From the NCBI GenBank assembly GCA_023258975.1, contig JAHFRD010000001.1:186001-250000 (forward strand): 64,000 nt of DNA, given 5' to 3'. The notes beneath the pieces are model-generated. The model made no database searches. It was not told the DNA's origin and saw only the letters and a list, made by a program, of their open reading frames with translations. The position numbers and the translations under genes are program-made. Below are positions 32,743-42,100 of the stretch, one piece after another (position 1 is the stretch's first letter; each line of letters starts with the position of its first letter). Source of the stretch: Hydrogenophilales bacterium. Lineage in GTDB: Bacteria > Pseudomonadota > Gammaproteobacteria > Burkholderiales > Thiobacillaceae.

Positions 32743-33540
32743 TCATTTATCCAGGGCGGCGCGCACGCCAGCCACAAAATTCTTGACGTTATCGAGCAGC
32801 GCCTCGGGCGTGGATTGCTCGATTTCCCGCACGATGCGCGAACCGATCACCACCGCGTCCGCCACCGCCGCCACTTGCCGCGCCGTTTCCGCGTCACTGA
32901 TGCCGAAGCCCACGCCCACCGGCAGGCCGGTCGCCGCATGGATGGCGGGCATGCGCGCGGCGACTTCACTCATGTCGATGGTCGCCGCCCCGGTCACGCC
33001 CTTCAACGAAACGTAATAAATGAATCCGCGCGCAAGCTTCGCCACTGCCTCCACCCGTGCGGGAGGCGTGGTCGGCGCCAGCAGATAAATGTTGTCCAGC
33101 CCGGCGGCGGCGCATTTCGCCGCGAACTCGCCGGATTCCTCGGGCGGGTAATCCACGGTCAACACTCCATCCACCCCGGCGGCCGCAGCGGCGGCGCAGA
33201 ACCCGTCCCACCCCATCGCCTCGATGGGATTGGCATACCCCATCAGCACCACGGGGGTGTTTGCATTGGACCCGCGAAACTCGGCGACCATGCCGAGCAC
33301 ATCGCGCAGGCCGACGCCGTGCTTGAGCGCCCGCTCACTGGCCCGCTGGATGGTCGGCCCATCCGCCATTGGATCGGAGAATGGCACCCCCAGCTCCAGG
33401 ATGTCGGCGCCGCCCTCGACCAAGGTGTGCATCAAGGGCACGGTGATGGCCGGCCCGGGATCGCCGGCGGTAATGAAGGGAATCAGCGCCTTGCGGCCCT
33501 GGGCTTTGAGTTGAGTGAAGGTTTGGCCGATTCGGCTCAT
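32743..33540 (-). CDS. trpA: Tryptophan synthase alpha subunit
   Basis: Splits indole-3-glycerol phosphate and passes indole to TrpB. The 265-aa TIM barrel has catalytic Glu in [18 protein letters not shown] (near residue 50) and Asp in [14 protein letters not shown]... shifted as LTVDYPPEE (near 130), and the phosphate site [16 protein letters not shown] near 212. It lies 1.36 kb from trpB, separated by an AT-rich insert, while in relatives the two genes usually adjoin. Expression must come through the insert or from a promoter within it. Confidence 0.98.
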   Translation of the reverse strand: MSRIGQTFTQLKAQGRKALIPFITAGDPGPAITVPLMHTLVEGGADILELGVPFSDPMADGPTIQRASERALKHGVGLRDVLGMVAEFRGSNANTPVVLMGYANPIEAMGWDGFCAAAAAAGVDGVLTVDYPPEESGEFAAKCAAAGLDNIYLLAPTTPPARVEAVAKLARGFIYYVSLKGVTGAATIDMSEVAARMPAIHAATGLPVGVGFGISDAETARQVAAVADAVVIGSRIVREIEQSTPEALLDNVKNFVAGVRAALDK

Positions 33541-33579
33541 GGGTTGGTTTTCCTAAAGAACCATAGGGAGACGCGACAA

Positions 33580-34221
33580 TCAGGCATCATCCACTGTGCT
33601 ATGAAATGCCTCATAGATTTCTTTGACCGTTTTCCCATTGAACGTCCAATGTGGCGACGGCTGCAGCGGATAATCGGATGGCAGGCCTAGCAGTTTTCTA
33701 GTCGCGGCCGTCAGCGAACAAATCTCGCCATTAAAATCTACTTTCTTTTCCCCGATAACGGTTAATTGCGCCTGCCCATCCTTAGAAACAAGAACAGAAT
33801 CACTCGGTATACCGAGTTCATAAAAATTCATTGGGGGGCGTCTTGCGTCCTTGAGATTCTGTGCGGATTGCTTGTCAACAGCTTCTACTTCAGTCTCCAA
33901 TTGCTGCTCGAACTGGGTCGTTATATCGTCAACTTTTAGCAATTTCAGTACAGCGATAACTCGCTCAGCTTCAATTCTGAAAAACTCTCTATTTGGATTT
34001 ATGCGCCCATTTCCAAAAGCAAAATGAAGTGCCTTTTCTACCTCGGTTGCGTCCTTGACTTGGCAAGCGAATGCACAGTCGAATGGAACGGGAACGCCAG
34101 TGCCGTAGAGCTGCTTCATACGTTCCTCAACTTCCAGCTGCGTTGTTTTTCCGATCTTCACCAACCCTGGCATTGCTGGATTGGTGAGCACGTAAACAAT
34201 CTGCGAACTGTTATCTGCCAT
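33580..34221 (-). CDS. GIY-YIG nuclease-family (T5orf172/MUG113) protein with DUF4357
   Basis: A 213-aa protein. Residues 8-95 look like the T5orf172/MUG113 branch of GIY-YIG domains: VYVLTNPAMPGLVKIGKT, then RMKQLYGTGVPVPF, AFACQVKD, and EKALHFAFGNGRINPNREFF. Residues 150-210 match DUF4357 (VLVSKDGQAQ, GEICSLTAATRKLLG, HWTFNGKTVKEIYEAF). Such proteins are linked to restriction, phage and mobile DNA; the catalytic activity is unproven. Base composition is clearly AT-richer (near 40 percent GC by eye) than the flanking trp genes, which points to transfer. Confidence 0.85.
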   Translation of the reverse strand: MADNSSQIVYVLTNPAMPGLVKIGKTTQLEVEERMKQLYGTGVPVPFDCAFACQVKDATEVEKALHFAFGNGRINPNREFFRIEAERVIAVLKLLKVDDITTQFEQQLETEVEAVDKQSAQNLKDARRPPMNFYELGIPSDSVLVSKDGQAQLTVIGEKKVDFNGEICSLTAATRKLLGLPSDYPLQPSPHWTFNGKTVKEIYEAFHSTVDDA

Positions 34222-34363
34222 GCTTGATGTTCCTTATGGGCGTATCAGCCGCACGCGCGATTTTAGAATGGTTTCCATCAATGCTTGCAATAGGCAACCG
34301 GAGCCGTGCCGAAATATTCGCCGCTGTTGGCGCTTTTATTTCAATCCTGCGGACAGTACGCAT
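34211..34363 (-). CDS. Possible 50-codon ORF in the trpB-trpA insert
   Basis: An ATG at 34363 opens a 50-aa frame (MRTVRRIEIKAPTAANISAR, later IARAADTPIRNIKHGR) that overlaps the GIY-YIG gene start by 11 bp and fills the space after the DUF2283 gene. It is basic and could fold as helix-turn-helix, but I recognise no family and see no strong ribosome-binding site. It may be a decayed regulator or chance. Confidence 0.25.
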   Translation of the reverse strand: MRTVRRIEIKAPTAANISARLRLPIASIDGNHSKIARAADTPIRNIKHGR

Positions 34364-34383
34364 TCCAGCAACCTTCAACGCAA

Positions 34384-34599
34384 TCACGCCGCCTTTCTTT
34401 CCAGCATCTTGTCTGCATCGCCTTCCAAAGTCAGCGGAAAGAAACCCGCTTGCCTGGCATCGAGAATGGTAATTTCACCCACCCCGGCTTCCGTATATCC
34501 AACATTCACGTTCCAGTTCAGCGAAACATCCTTGATGATCGTTCCCGCCTGCAATTCGATATGCAGGATGTCATCCGCTTCGTGGTAGGTAATTTTCAT
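34384..34599 (-). CDS. DUF2283 family small protein (possible antitoxin)
   Basis: A 71-aa protein matching the DUF2283 pattern: MKITYHEADDILHIELQ, a middle turn, and VGYTEAGVGEITILDARQAG (the family ends in a V-GIEIL-A type strand). Its ATG overlaps the TGA of the upstream DUF4258 gene (ATGA), so the two are coupled. DUF2283 and DUF4258 genes often occur as a pair and have been proposed as a toxin-antitoxin-like module; that function is inference here. Confidence 0.85.
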   Translation of the reverse strand: MKITYHEADDILHIELQAGTIIKDVSLNWNVNVGYTEAGVGEITILDARQAGFFPLTLEGDADKMLERKAA

Positions 34600-34865
34600 G
34601 GCGCGTCCTCTTTGAGTTGCCAATTCACCATCACTGTCTTCACCACGACAGACTGGCTGATCGCGACGGCGGCACAAATTCGGTTGTCCCGCCTACCTGG
34701 CAGGGATTGATGAATCCAACAATGGCCATCCTCCTTTTCGAGGATGGCCCCGGTTTCAATCAATTGCAGCACCATCGCCTCATCAAGCCCGCGCTTTTCG
34801 AGCGCGGCTCGTGCATGGTGCGTCAGCCATACATTCCGGGCAAAGCGAAAGCTGAAATGGCTCAT
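34596..34865 (-). CDS. DUF4258 family small protein (possible toxin)
   Basis: An 89-aa protein with the DUF4258 signature: LTHHARAALEKRGLDEAMV (the H-A--RM-RG-- motif), LIETGAILEKEDG, and a C-terminal beta hairpin ending VVVKTVMVNWQLKE. The fold is related to RelE/BECR-type small proteins in some predictions, hence the toxin proposal. It is the first gene of the insert after trpB (35-bp gap) and overlaps DUF2283 by 4 bp. Confidence 0.82.
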   Translation of the reverse strand: MSHFSFRFARNVWLTHHARAALEKRGLDEAMVLQLIETGAILEKEDGHCWIHQSLPGRRDNRICAAVAISQSVVVKTVMVNWQLKEDAP

Positions 34866-34900
34866 GAACGTGCCGCATCAACTCGTTCGCCATTCATGGA

Positions 34901-36124
34901 TCACAACTCGATCCCCGCCAGCTTCGCCACCGTGTTGATGTCTTTGTCCCCGCGTCCGGAAAGGTTCACCAGCAGGATACGATCCTTGTCCATCGACGGC
35001 GCGATCTTGGCGGCGTGGGCGAGGGCGTGGCTGGATTCGAGGGCGGGAATGATGCCCTCGTAGCGGCACAGGTTATGGAAGGCGGCCAGGGCTTCATCGT
35101 CGTTGATGGCGACATATTCGGCGCGGCCGATGTCCTTGAGGTAGCTGTGTTCCGGGCCGACGCCAGGGTAGTCGAGGCCGGCGGAGACCGAGTGGGTTTC
35201 GATGACCTGGCCGTTGGCGTCCTGCATGAGGTAGGAACGGAAGCCGTGCAGTACGCCGGGAGTGCCGGCGTTCAAGGGCGCGGCGTGCCGGCCGCTACGG
35301 ATGCCGTGGCCACCCGCTTCGACGCCGATCAGGCGGACTCCCGCGACCGGAATGTAGGGGTGGAAGATGCCGATGGCGTTGGAGCCGCCGCCGACACAGG
35401 CGATCACGGCGTCCGGCTGGCGCCCCAGCATCTCGGCCATCTGCACCTTGCTTTCCTCGCCGATCACGCACTGGAAGTCACGCACCAGCATGGGGTACGG
35501 GTGCGGGCCGGCGGCGGTACCGAGGATGTAGAAGGTCGATTCGACGTTGGTGACCCAGTCGCGCATGGCTTCGTTGAGCGCGTCCTTGAGGGTCTTGGAG
35601 CCGGATTCGACCGCCACCACCTTGGCGCCGAGCAGTTTCATGCGGAACACGTTGGGCGACTGCCGAATGACATCCTCGGCGCCCATGTAGACCACGCACT
35701 CCATGCCGTAACGGGCGGCGACGGTGGCGGAGGCGACGCCATGCTGGCCGGCGCCGGTTTCCGCGATCACCCGTTTCTTGCCCATGCGCCGCGCCAGCAG
35801 GGCCTGGCCGATGGTGTTGTTGATCTTGTGGGCGCCGGTGTGGTTGAGGTCTTCGCGCTTGAGATAGATCTGCGCGCCGCCGAGGATTTCCGACCAGCGT
35901 TTGGCGTGGTAGATGGGGCTGGGACGGCCGACGTAGTGGCGCAACTCGTGGCGGAATTCCTCCTGGAAATCCGGGTCATGGCGCGCGGCCTCGTATTCCA
36001 GCTTGAGTTCGTCCAGCGCGGCCATCAGCGTTTCCGCGACGAAAACGCCGCCGTAGGGGCCGAAATGGCCTTTTGCGTCGGGCAGTGTCGCTTCGGTTGC
36101 CGGCTTAGTTGCCATGTGTGACAT
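34901..36124 (-). CDS. trpB: Tryptophan synthase beta subunit
   Basis: PLP enzyme that joins indole and serine. The 407-aa protein has the PLP lysine in [20 protein letters not shown] near residue 97, the catalytic Glu in [15 protein letters not shown] near 119, and the phosphate cup [16 protein letters not shown] near 243. Start at 36124 overlaps trpF by 20 bp; the ATG at 36115 ([13 protein letters not shown]) is an alternative. TrpA is displaced downstream by the AT-rich insert. Confidence 0.98.
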   Translation of the reverse strand: MSHMATKPATEATLPDAKGHFGPYGGVFVAETLMAALDELKLEYEAARHDPDFQEEFRHELRHYVGRPSPIYHAKRWSEILGGAQIYLKREDLNHTGAHKINNTIGQALLARRMGKKRVIAETGAGQHGVASATVAARYGMECVVYMGAEDVIRQSPNVFRMKLLGAKVVAVESGSKTLKDALNEAMRDWVTNVESTFYILGTAAGPHPYPMLVRDFQCVIGEESKVQMAEMLGRQPDAVIACVGGGSNAIGIFHPYIPVAGVRLIGVEAGGHGIRSGRHAAPLNAGTPGVLHGFRSYLMQDANGQVIETHSVSAGLDYPGVGPEHSYLKDIGRAEYVAINDDEALAAFHNLCRYEGIIPALESSHALAHAAKIAPSMDKDRILLVNLSGRGDKDINTVAKLAGIEL

Positions 36125-36737
36125 AGGTATTCCTTGCTTCCTTGATGAAGGCGGCGATCAGCGCCGCATCCTTGATTCCTTTACTTGCCTCGACGCCGCT
36201 GCTGACATCCACCGCCCAGGGGCGCGTCGCGCGAACGGCCTCGGCCACATTGCCGGGGGTGAGCCCACCGGCCAGCACCCAGGGCCTGGGCAAATCACGG
36301 GGGATCAGTTCCCAGTCGAATCGTTCACCGGTGCCGCCGTGCGCCGCTTCGCTCCAGGCATCCAGCAACCAGCCTTGCGCGTCGGAATACGCGGCGGCGG
36401 ATTGTAGCAAATCGACTCCCGGCCTTATCCGGAAGGCCTTGAGATAAGGCATGCCGAAAGCACGGCAGAAGGCGGGAGATTCCTCTCCATGAAATTGCAG
36501 GACATCCGGGCGCGCGGTTTTCACCACGGCCTCCACTTCCGCAATGGAAGGGTTGACGAACAGGGCGACCGTGGACACGAAGGGCGGCAGCGCGCGGGCA
36601 ATCTCATGCGCCTGACGCGGTGTGACATGGCGTGGGCTTTTTGCCACGAAGACCAGGCCGATGGCATCGGCGCCGGCCCGTGCGGCGGCAAGGCCATCCT
36701 CGACACGGGTGATGCCGCAGATTTTTACTCGGGTCAT
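36105..36737 (-). CDS. trpF: Phosphoribosylanthranilate isomerase
   Basis: Amadori rearrangement of phosphoribosylanthranilate in tryptophan synthesis. The 210-aa TIM barrel starts [19 protein letters not shown] with the catalytic Cys7, has catalytic Asp in [19 protein letters not shown] near residue 128, and the phosphate site [15 protein letters not shown] plus [15 protein letters not shown]. The ATG at 36737 overlaps the truA stop by 4 bp; a longer frame running back through truA is not real. Confidence 0.97.
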   Translation of the reverse strand: MTRVKICGITRVEDGLAAARAGADAIGLVFVAKSPRHVTPRQAHEIARALPPFVSTVALFVNPSIAEVEAVVKTARPDVLQFHGEESPAFCRAFGMPYLKAFRIRPGVDLLQSAAAYSDAQGWLLDAWSEAAHGGTGERFDWELIPRDLPRPWVLAGGLTPGNVAEAVRATRPWAVDVSSGVEASKGIKDAALIAAFIKEARNTYVTHGN

Positions 36738-37528
36738 GGGGCGAGAAGAGAAAGGGGTGAGACGAGAGGTGTGGGCAGATCGAAGCACGGATCGTAGCGC
36801 ACCCCCGCCAGATAAAGGCCGTCCGGCGCGAAGGTGGCGGCGGCGCGGGAGCGATCGCGGCCTTCCAGAACCTCCGCCAACCATTCCGGCGAGCTGCGGC
36901 CCAGACCGACCCGGATCAGGCCACCGACCATGTTGCGCACCTGATGGTGCAGGAAGGCGTTGGCGCGGAACTGGAAGGTCAGCATCTCGCCATCCCGAGT
37001 GACGACAGCTTCGCGCAGATCGCGGATCGGCGTCCTGGCCTGGCATTCGGCGGCGCGGAAGGCGGAAAAATCGTGGGTGCCGAGCAGATAGGCGGCGGCC
37101 CGATTCATTGCCGTTTCGTCGAGATGCCCGTGCATCCACCCCACCCGCCCGGCCAGCAAGGCGGGCCTGACCGGCCGGTTGAGCAGGAAATAACGATAGA
37201 GCCGCTCCCGCGCAGAAAAGCGGGCATGGAAATTCTCCGGCACGGCGCGCGCCCACAACACCGAGACGCTTGCCGGCAGATGCGCGTTGACGCCTCGCAC
37301 CCAGGCCTGTTCCGGGCGCGCGTGGATCGCGTCGAAATGCGCGACCTGGGCGCTGGCATGGACGCCGGCATCGGTACGGCCCGCCGTCGTGGTGCGTACC
37401 GGGTCGCCATGAATCTCGGCGAGCGCGCGTTCCAGGTGATCCTGCACGGTGTTGCCATCGGGCTGGGTCTGCCAGCCCCGGAAGGCGCGGCCGTCATACT
37501 CCAGACCCAGGGCTATGCGTTGAGCCAT
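36734..37528 (-). CDS. truA: tRNA pseudouridine(38-40) synthase
   Basis: Makes pseudouridine at positions 38-40 of the tRNA anticodon arm. The 264-aa protein has MAQRIALGLEYDGRAFRGWQ, the catalytic Asp in TTAGRTDAGVHASAQVAHF near residue 52, the conserved RYFLLNRPVRPAL segment, and FLHHQVRNMVGGLI near 205. Start at 37528 lies inside the end of the EcfT-like gene (16-bp overlap). truA next to trpF is common in proteobacteria. Confidence 0.97.
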   Translation of the reverse strand: MAQRIALGLEYDGRAFRGWQTQPDGNTVQDHLERALAEIHGDPVRTTTAGRTDAGVHASAQVAHFDAIHARPEQAWVRGVNAHLPASVSVLWARAVPENFHARFSARERLYRYFLLNRPVRPALLAGRVGWMHGHLDETAMNRAAAYLLGTHDFSAFRAAECQARTPIRDLREAVVTRDGEMLTFQFRANAFLHHQVRNMVGGLIRVGLGRSSPEWLAEVLEGRDRSRAAATFAPDGLYLAGVRYDPCFDLPTPLVSPLSLLAP

Positions 37529-38103
37529 AGCAACAGGGTTCCGATGAAAGCGGGTAACGCCAGATCGCGCGGGCGCATGGGTTGGATTTCCAGGCGAACG
37601 AAGGCGGGCAAGTCCGCGCCCAACTCTTCGCCGAACAGGCGGCGCAGATTGCCGCGCCCACGCTCCAGGCCTTCGATGGCGCGCAGTGTCAGACCAAGGC
37701 GCAGGGCAATGCGCTCCACTTTCAGGCCCAGCCGGGAAAACGGCCGCAACAGGGTGTAGACGCCCGCCATCAGTGCGGCGGTCGGCAGGCGCAGCACCAG
37801 CACATCCAGCCAGAGCAGGAGCACAAGCAGGCGCAGGGACTGCTGGCCACCGCGCATGAGCCCTTCCCATGTGGGAGAAGCGCCGCCCAGCCAGGACAGG
37901 GCCGGTTCGCCCGGCAGGCTGTAGGCATAGCCCAGGAACAACACCAGCAACAGCCAGCGCGTGCGCCAGATCAAACGCCAGGGCTGGCGCATGGAGTCAC
38001 CGGCCAGGGCAAGCAGGAGCAACAGCGGCAGCATGAAAAAAGGCAGCCCCGGAATTGCCAGGGCTGCCAGAAGGTAGATCAGGATGCGGCTTGACGGATG
38101 CAA
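37513..38103 (-). CDS. EcfT/CbiQ-family transmembrane protein
   Basis: A small inner-membrane protein with five hydrophobic segments near the N-terminus and middle (ILIYLLAALAIPGLPFFMLP; LLLVLFLGYAYSLPG; SLRLLVLLLWLDVLVLRL), like the T component of energy-coupling-factor vitamin or metal transporters. The coupling-helix region is poorly conserved and no EcfA ATPase or S component is nearby. Start: a TTG at 38103 (LHPSSRILIY) fits the family; an in-frame ATG at 38178 would place the start inside the fimV hairpin. It overlaps truA by 16 bp. Confidence 0.75.
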   Translation of the reverse strand: MHPSSRILIYLLAALAIPGLPFFMLPLLLLLALAGDSMRQPWRLIWRTRWLLLVLFLGYAYSLPGEPALSWLGGASPTWEGLMRGGQQSLRLLVLLLWLDVLVLRLPTAALMAGVYTLLRPFSRLGLKVERIALRLGLTLRAIEGLERGRGNLRRLFGEELGADLPAFVRLEIQPMRPRDLALPAFIGTLLLWLNA

Positions 38104-38164
38104 TGCTTTCTTCTCAAGTCGTTCGCGGGGACCGCCCCAAGGATGGCCCGGCCCCTTCGGAGTG

Positions 38165-38188
38165 CGGCTCGGGCGCATTCCCGAGCCG
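38165..38188. terminator. Hairpin after fimV
   Basis: CGGCTCGGG and CCCGAGCCG form a perfect 9-bp stem with a 6-nt loop 9 bp downstream of the fimV stop codon. No T run follows on the fimV side, so it may slow or stabilise rather than fully terminate; the EcfT-truA-trp genes lie beyond. Confidence 0.5.
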
Positions 38189-38196
38189 AGGCACCG

Positions 38197-41055
38197 TTAG
38201 CCCGCCTCGGCCAGCAGTTTGTCGGCGTCGGCCTTCTGCGACGCGTCGCCCTCGCCCAATACCTCCTGGAGGATCTCGCGGGCACCTTCCTTGTCGCCCA
38301 TTTCCAGATAGGCGCGCGCCAGATCGAGTTTGGTATTCACTTCTTCCCACAACTCGGGATCGGCGGCTTCATCCGGTTGCGCGGCCGTCGCGAGCGGTAC
38401 TCCGACTTCCGGCTCGGCCGTAGTGGACACTGCGGCGCTTGTGGGCAGCGGCGGGGGAGCGGGCGTGAATTCCTCGACCAGATCGGGGGCGAAATCATCG
38501 GCTGGCGCGAACTCCTCAACCTCCGCTTCGACTTCCACCGGGGCCGGTATTTCCGGGACGGCCATCTCGAACTCCGGCGCCATCTCAATGCCGGCGGGAG
38601 CGGCGGGTTCCACCTCCAGTTCAAGGTCGATCCCGGAGAGATCGAGCACCGGCACGGAATCGGTTTCCTTGACCGGCTCCGGGGCTTCGCCAAATACCGG
38701 GGCCGCCTCGAATTCCAGATCCGCTTCCGCGTCCCGCCAGTCCAGGGGTTCGCTCGCGGTGGGGATTTCGGGTAAGGCTTCCGCTTCCATGTGTGGAGCG
38801 GGAGCCGGGATGGAAGGCACATCCCAGCTCAGGTCATCGGCAAACGGCGAGGGCGCCGTTTCCGTGGGAGTCGCGGTGACGGGCGCTGCGGATTCAAATT
38901 CCAGCGCGAAGTCATCGCGCGAAACCGGGGGGGTAAATGCTTCCCGCATGGGGGCGAATGCCTCGGCCGGGCGCGCTTCCTCGCGAGGGGCAAACGAGGT
39001 GGCAGGTGCCGATGCCGGAATATCGAAATCGTCATCACGCCCCGCGGCCGGCGCCGGGGCATCCCAGTCATCCAGAGACCCGAGTTCTTGCGGGAATTCG
39101 TTACGCGGCGCAACGGCGGGCGTGGCGGGTCGGCTCTGCGGCTTGGCGGTGAAGACAGGCGCGGCGGGCATCTCGGAAGCGGTAGCCCGATACAGCGGAT
39201 TGGACGGATCGATGCTGCGCCCCATCTCGGCGGCACGCTGCCAGACCGGAGTACCCTGCCCGCCCAAGCCGGCGTACAGCTCGCTCGCGACGGTTTCAAA
39301 GGCCAGGGTGTCCTTGCGAGCCGCATAGATTTCCAGCAGTTTGAGCGCAATTTCGTGGCGGCTGGGATCCTTGTTCAGGGCTTCCTTGAGGATTTCCTCG
39401 GCCTGGGCATCGCGTCCATAAGCCATGTAAACCTCGGCCTCGGCAATCGGATCGACCTCATGGGTGTCGATCGCCCCCAGCCCGAGGCGGCTGAAATCAG
39501 TCAGCAACATGCTGCCTTCGGTATTGGCCCCGGCGGAGGCATTGGACGAAGCGGAAGAGGTGGCGCCGAACACGGCGTTGTTCTTGAATTCCCCTCCGGT
39601 CATGATGCTGTCTTCGAACTTGTTGAGTCCCTGGCGGCGGCGGCTACCCACCATCATCATCCACAACAGCACCGACAACAGCACGGCGGCGACGATGCCG
39701 CCGATGTAGAGCGGATTGCTGATGAATGTCGAAACCCAGCTTGATCCCGACTCCCGCACCGGCTCCGGCAATACCACGGGAGCGGGCGCGGGCTTCGGCG
39801 CCGCCACCGGTGGCGGCGCGACGGGCACCGACGCCACAGCGGGCGCCACTGCGGGCGCCTTCTCGGCGGGCGGCTGAATCGGCGCGGCGGGCGCGGCAAC
39901 GGGCGCGGTGGGCAGCGCGCCCTTGGTGGCCGCCTGCGTCTTGAGTTCAAGTAACTTCTGCATGTCGCGCACAGTGCGCTCAAGCTGGCCTACCCGGTCT
40001 TGCGCTTCCCGCAGGGCACGACCCTTGGCGGCCAGTTCTTCGTCCAGCGCCTGCAATCTTTCCTGGGTCTTGCCGTCCGGGCGTCCGGCGCTGCCGGGTT
40101 CCCCTTTGGAAAGCTTGAGCATATCCCTGGACGCGGCCGCAGCGGGCGCGGCCTTCTCCTCGGCCTTGGGCGCGAGCTTGCCGGCGGCGGGTTCCGGCAT
40201 CTTTGCGGCCGGCGCCTCCCCCGCCATTTCCGCTACTTTCTTGCGATAAGCATGCCAGTCGGCGGCATGCCCTTGCAGGGTGCGGGCAGCTTGCGCGGGC
40301 GAGACCTGGAGATGAATCGTTTCGGCGTCCGGCACATTGAGCACCTGACCACGCTTGAGGCGGTTCACGTTGTCCGCGTAAAACGCTTCCCGGTTGGCCT
40401 GGTAGAGGCCGACCATCATCTGCTCAAGGGTGACGCTGTCCTGTTTCAACTTGCCCGCGATGCCGCGCAGTGTCTCGCCCTCTTTGACCGGGCCATAGCG
40501 CTTGGGCTGCCTGGCCGGCGCCGGAACCGGTTCCGGCGCCCTGGGCCTGGCGGCTTCCGCGACCACCTTGCGTTCCGGCGCGGGCGTGGTGACGGCCTGC
40601 ATCGGGCGCGCCGTCTCGGGGGCGGCGACGGGCTGAACCGGGGGGGCCGGCCGCGCTTCGGCGGGTGGGTCGAGCAGGAGCGTGTACTCGCGCAGGAGAC
40701 GGCCGGAATTCCAGTTGACCTCGATCAGCATATCCAGGAACGGATCGGCGATCGGCGCGCTGGAACTGACGCGGATGATTGGCTGGCCATTCGCGCGTTG
40801 ATCCACGGTAAAACGCAAGGTGGAGAGCGCCTCGGCGCGGTCTATGCGCGCCTGCCGGAAGGCATCGTTCCCCGCGAGACGAGCGGTCACTCCGGGGAGT
40901 TCATCCTTGTTGACCGAAAGCAACTCGATTTCGGCCTTGAGCGGCTGCCCCAACGCGGACTGGACGCTGAGTTTCCCTAGCCCGGCAGCTTCCGCGCCAC
41001 CGACCGCGAACAGCAACGCCCACAATAACCCGCTGATTTTCATGGTTTTACGCAT
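38197..41055 (-). CDS. fimV: FimV-family peptidoglycan-binding pilus/polarity protein
   Basis: A 952-aa envelope protein. A signal peptide (ISGLLWALLFAVGGAEAAG) is followed by the FimV N-terminal domain (LGKLSVQSALGQPLKAEIEL), a LysM motif near residue 195-245 (RYGPVKEGETLRGIAGKL ... NRLKRGQVLNVPD), a coiled coil (about 330-375), one transmembrane helix (GGIVAAVLLSVLLWMMM, near 450), an acidic Pro/Glu-rich region, TPR-like helices (VYMAYGRDAQAEEILKEAL), and the conserved C-terminal FimV cap (LDLARAYLEMGDKEGAREIL). In Pseudomonas it is needed for type IV pilus secretin assembly and twitching. The position between asd/usg and truA is conserved. Confidence 0.95.
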   Translation of the reverse strand: MRKTMKISGLLWALLFAVGGAEAAGLGKLSVQSALGQPLKAEIELLSVNKDELPGVTARLAGNDAFRQARIDRAEALSTLRFTVDQRANGQPIIRVSSSAPIADPFLDMLIEVNWNSGRLLREYTLLLDPPAEARPAPPVQPVAAPETARPMQAVTTPAPERKVVAEAARPRAPEPVPAPARQPKRYGPVKEGETLRGIAGKLKQDSVTLEQMMVGLYQANREAFYADNVNRLKRGQVLNVPDAETIHLQVSPAQAARTLQGHAADWHAYRKKVAEMAGEAPAAKMPEPAAGKLAPKAEEKAAPAAAASRDMLKLSKGEPGSAGRPDGKTQERLQALDEELAAKGRALREAQDRVGQLERTVRDMQKLLELKTQAATKGALPTAPVAAPAAPIQPPAEKAPAVAPAVASVPVAPPPVAAPKPAPAPVVLPEPVRESGSSWVSTFISNPLYIGGIVAAVLLSVLLWMMMVGSRRRQGLNKFEDSIMTGGEFKNNAVFGATSSASSNASAGANTEGSMLLTDFSRLGLGAIDTHEVDPIAEAEVYMAYGRDAQAEEILKEALNKDPSRHEIALKLLEIYAARKDTLAFETVASELYAGLGGQGTPVWQRAAEMGRSIDPSNPLYRATASEMPAAPVFTAKPQSRPATPAVAPRNEFPQELGSLDDWDAPAPAAGRDDDFDIPASAPATSFAPREEARPAEAFAPMREAFTPPVSRDDFALEFESAAPVTATPTETAPSPFADDLSWDVPSIPAPAPHMEAEALPEIPTASEPLDWRDAEADLEFEAAPVFGEAPEPVKETDSVPVLDLSGIDLELEVEPAAPAGIEMAPEFEMAVPEIPAPVEVEAEVEEFAPADDFAPDLVEEFTPAPPPLPTSAAVSTTAEPEVGVPLATAAQPDEAADPELWEEVNTKLDLARAYLEMGDKEGAREILQEVLGEGDASQKADADKLLAEAG

Positions 41056-41170
41056 CTCTCCGCCCTTATATCCTCTGACCCTTATGCTGCAATGGCATGC
41101 GCCGAAACACCGAGTCCGCACAATTTTATCAAGCGTCTCATGGAGTTAGGCGCACTACTTGAAGGAATGC

Positions 41171-42100
41171 TCACGTTAGCATCGAATTTGTCGGCTTATC
41201 AATCCAATTTTCCACGGCCGCCACGATCCGCGCGGCTTCCAAACGGAAGGGGTCGAACACCAGCCACAGTTTGAGATGGTTTCCCGTGGCCTGGATGCGG
41301 CCGATAAACACATCGTCGCTGTCCGCCGCGTCGGTGGCCGGCGTCGGGATGCCGGCGGGCAAATCACTTTCCATCAGGGTGATGCCATCGGCGCGCGTCA
41401 AGGCCTGGCGCAATTTATCCAGCTCGACATTCCTTTCACCACGCACATGCAGCATGGCGCCGGCGCCGAAGAACATGGGCGCCAGGACGCTGCTGAAACC
41501 GACCTCGACCGCGCGGCCAAGGAGACGCTCGGTGGCTTCGGACAGCGTGGTGTCGTAGTCCTGATCCGGCAGCGGCATCACATTGAAGGCGATCTGCGAC
41601 GGAAACACCTCGGGGTCCGGACTATCCAGGTTGAACAGGCCGCGTGTCTGGCTGGACAGTTCATCGACTCCCGCCTTGCCGGCCATCGCCACGGGCAGTG
41701 CGACGAAGGCTTCCGCGCCCTGTATGCCAGCCAAGGCGTCAATCACCCGGAGTACGCGCGCCACGGCCACGGCGGGCGCCGGCTCGATGCCCGCCACGCC
41801 GACCACCGGCATGGCGGGCCGCGCGGCGAGGGCCTGGATGGCCAGACTCCGGGCGGCGGCCGCGCGGCTCGCGACGACCAGTGCCTGAGCCTGGTTGAAG
41901 TCGAATTCGGCCTCCGTCATGCAAGGCCAATCCTTGCCGGCGAAAGGAACCGTGGACTCCACCTCATTCAACGTCAGCGGATACAACTTGCCGATGGCGA
42001 CTTCTCGCTCTTCCAGCAAGCGCAGGACGGCTTCGCCCAGGGGATCGTCCGCCCCCAGTACTGCCAGATCGAAATGGGAAGTTGCTTCGCTCACCCTCAT
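41171..42100 (-). CDS. Aspartate-semialdehyde dehydrogenase-like protein (USG-1)
   Basis: A 309-aa paralogue of Asd that lies directly after it with a 4-bp overlap. It keeps the nucleotide-binding N-terminus ([20 protein letters not shown]) and the dimerisation half ([25 protein letters not shown]), but where Asd has the catalytic GGNC it has no cysteine; in fact the only Cys visible is in [10 protein letters not shown]. It should therefore be catalytically dead as a dehydrogenase. USG-1 proteins of this kind occur near truA/fimV in Pseudomonas; the function is unknown. Confidence 0.87.
   Translation of the reverse strand: MRVSEATSHFDLAVLGADDPLGEAVLRLLEEREVAIGKLYPLTLNEVESTVPFAGKDWPCMTEAEFDFNQAQALVVASRAAAARSLAIQALAARPAMPVVGVAGIEPAPAVAVARVLRVIDALAGIQGAEAFVALPVAMAGKAGVDELSSQTRGLFNLDSPDPEVFPSQIAFNVMPLPDQDYDTTLSEATERLLGRAVEVGFSSVLAPMFFGAGAMLHVRGERNVELDKLRQALTRADGITLMESDLPAGIPTPATDAADSDDVFIGRIQATGNHLKLWLVFDPFRLEAARIVAAVENWIDKPTNSMLT

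Noticed and set aside
36105-37256. 383-codon frame joining truA region to trpF as a fusion
   Set aside because: The part before MTRVKICG is truA read in the wrong frame; trpF has its own ATG with the usual ATGA overlap.
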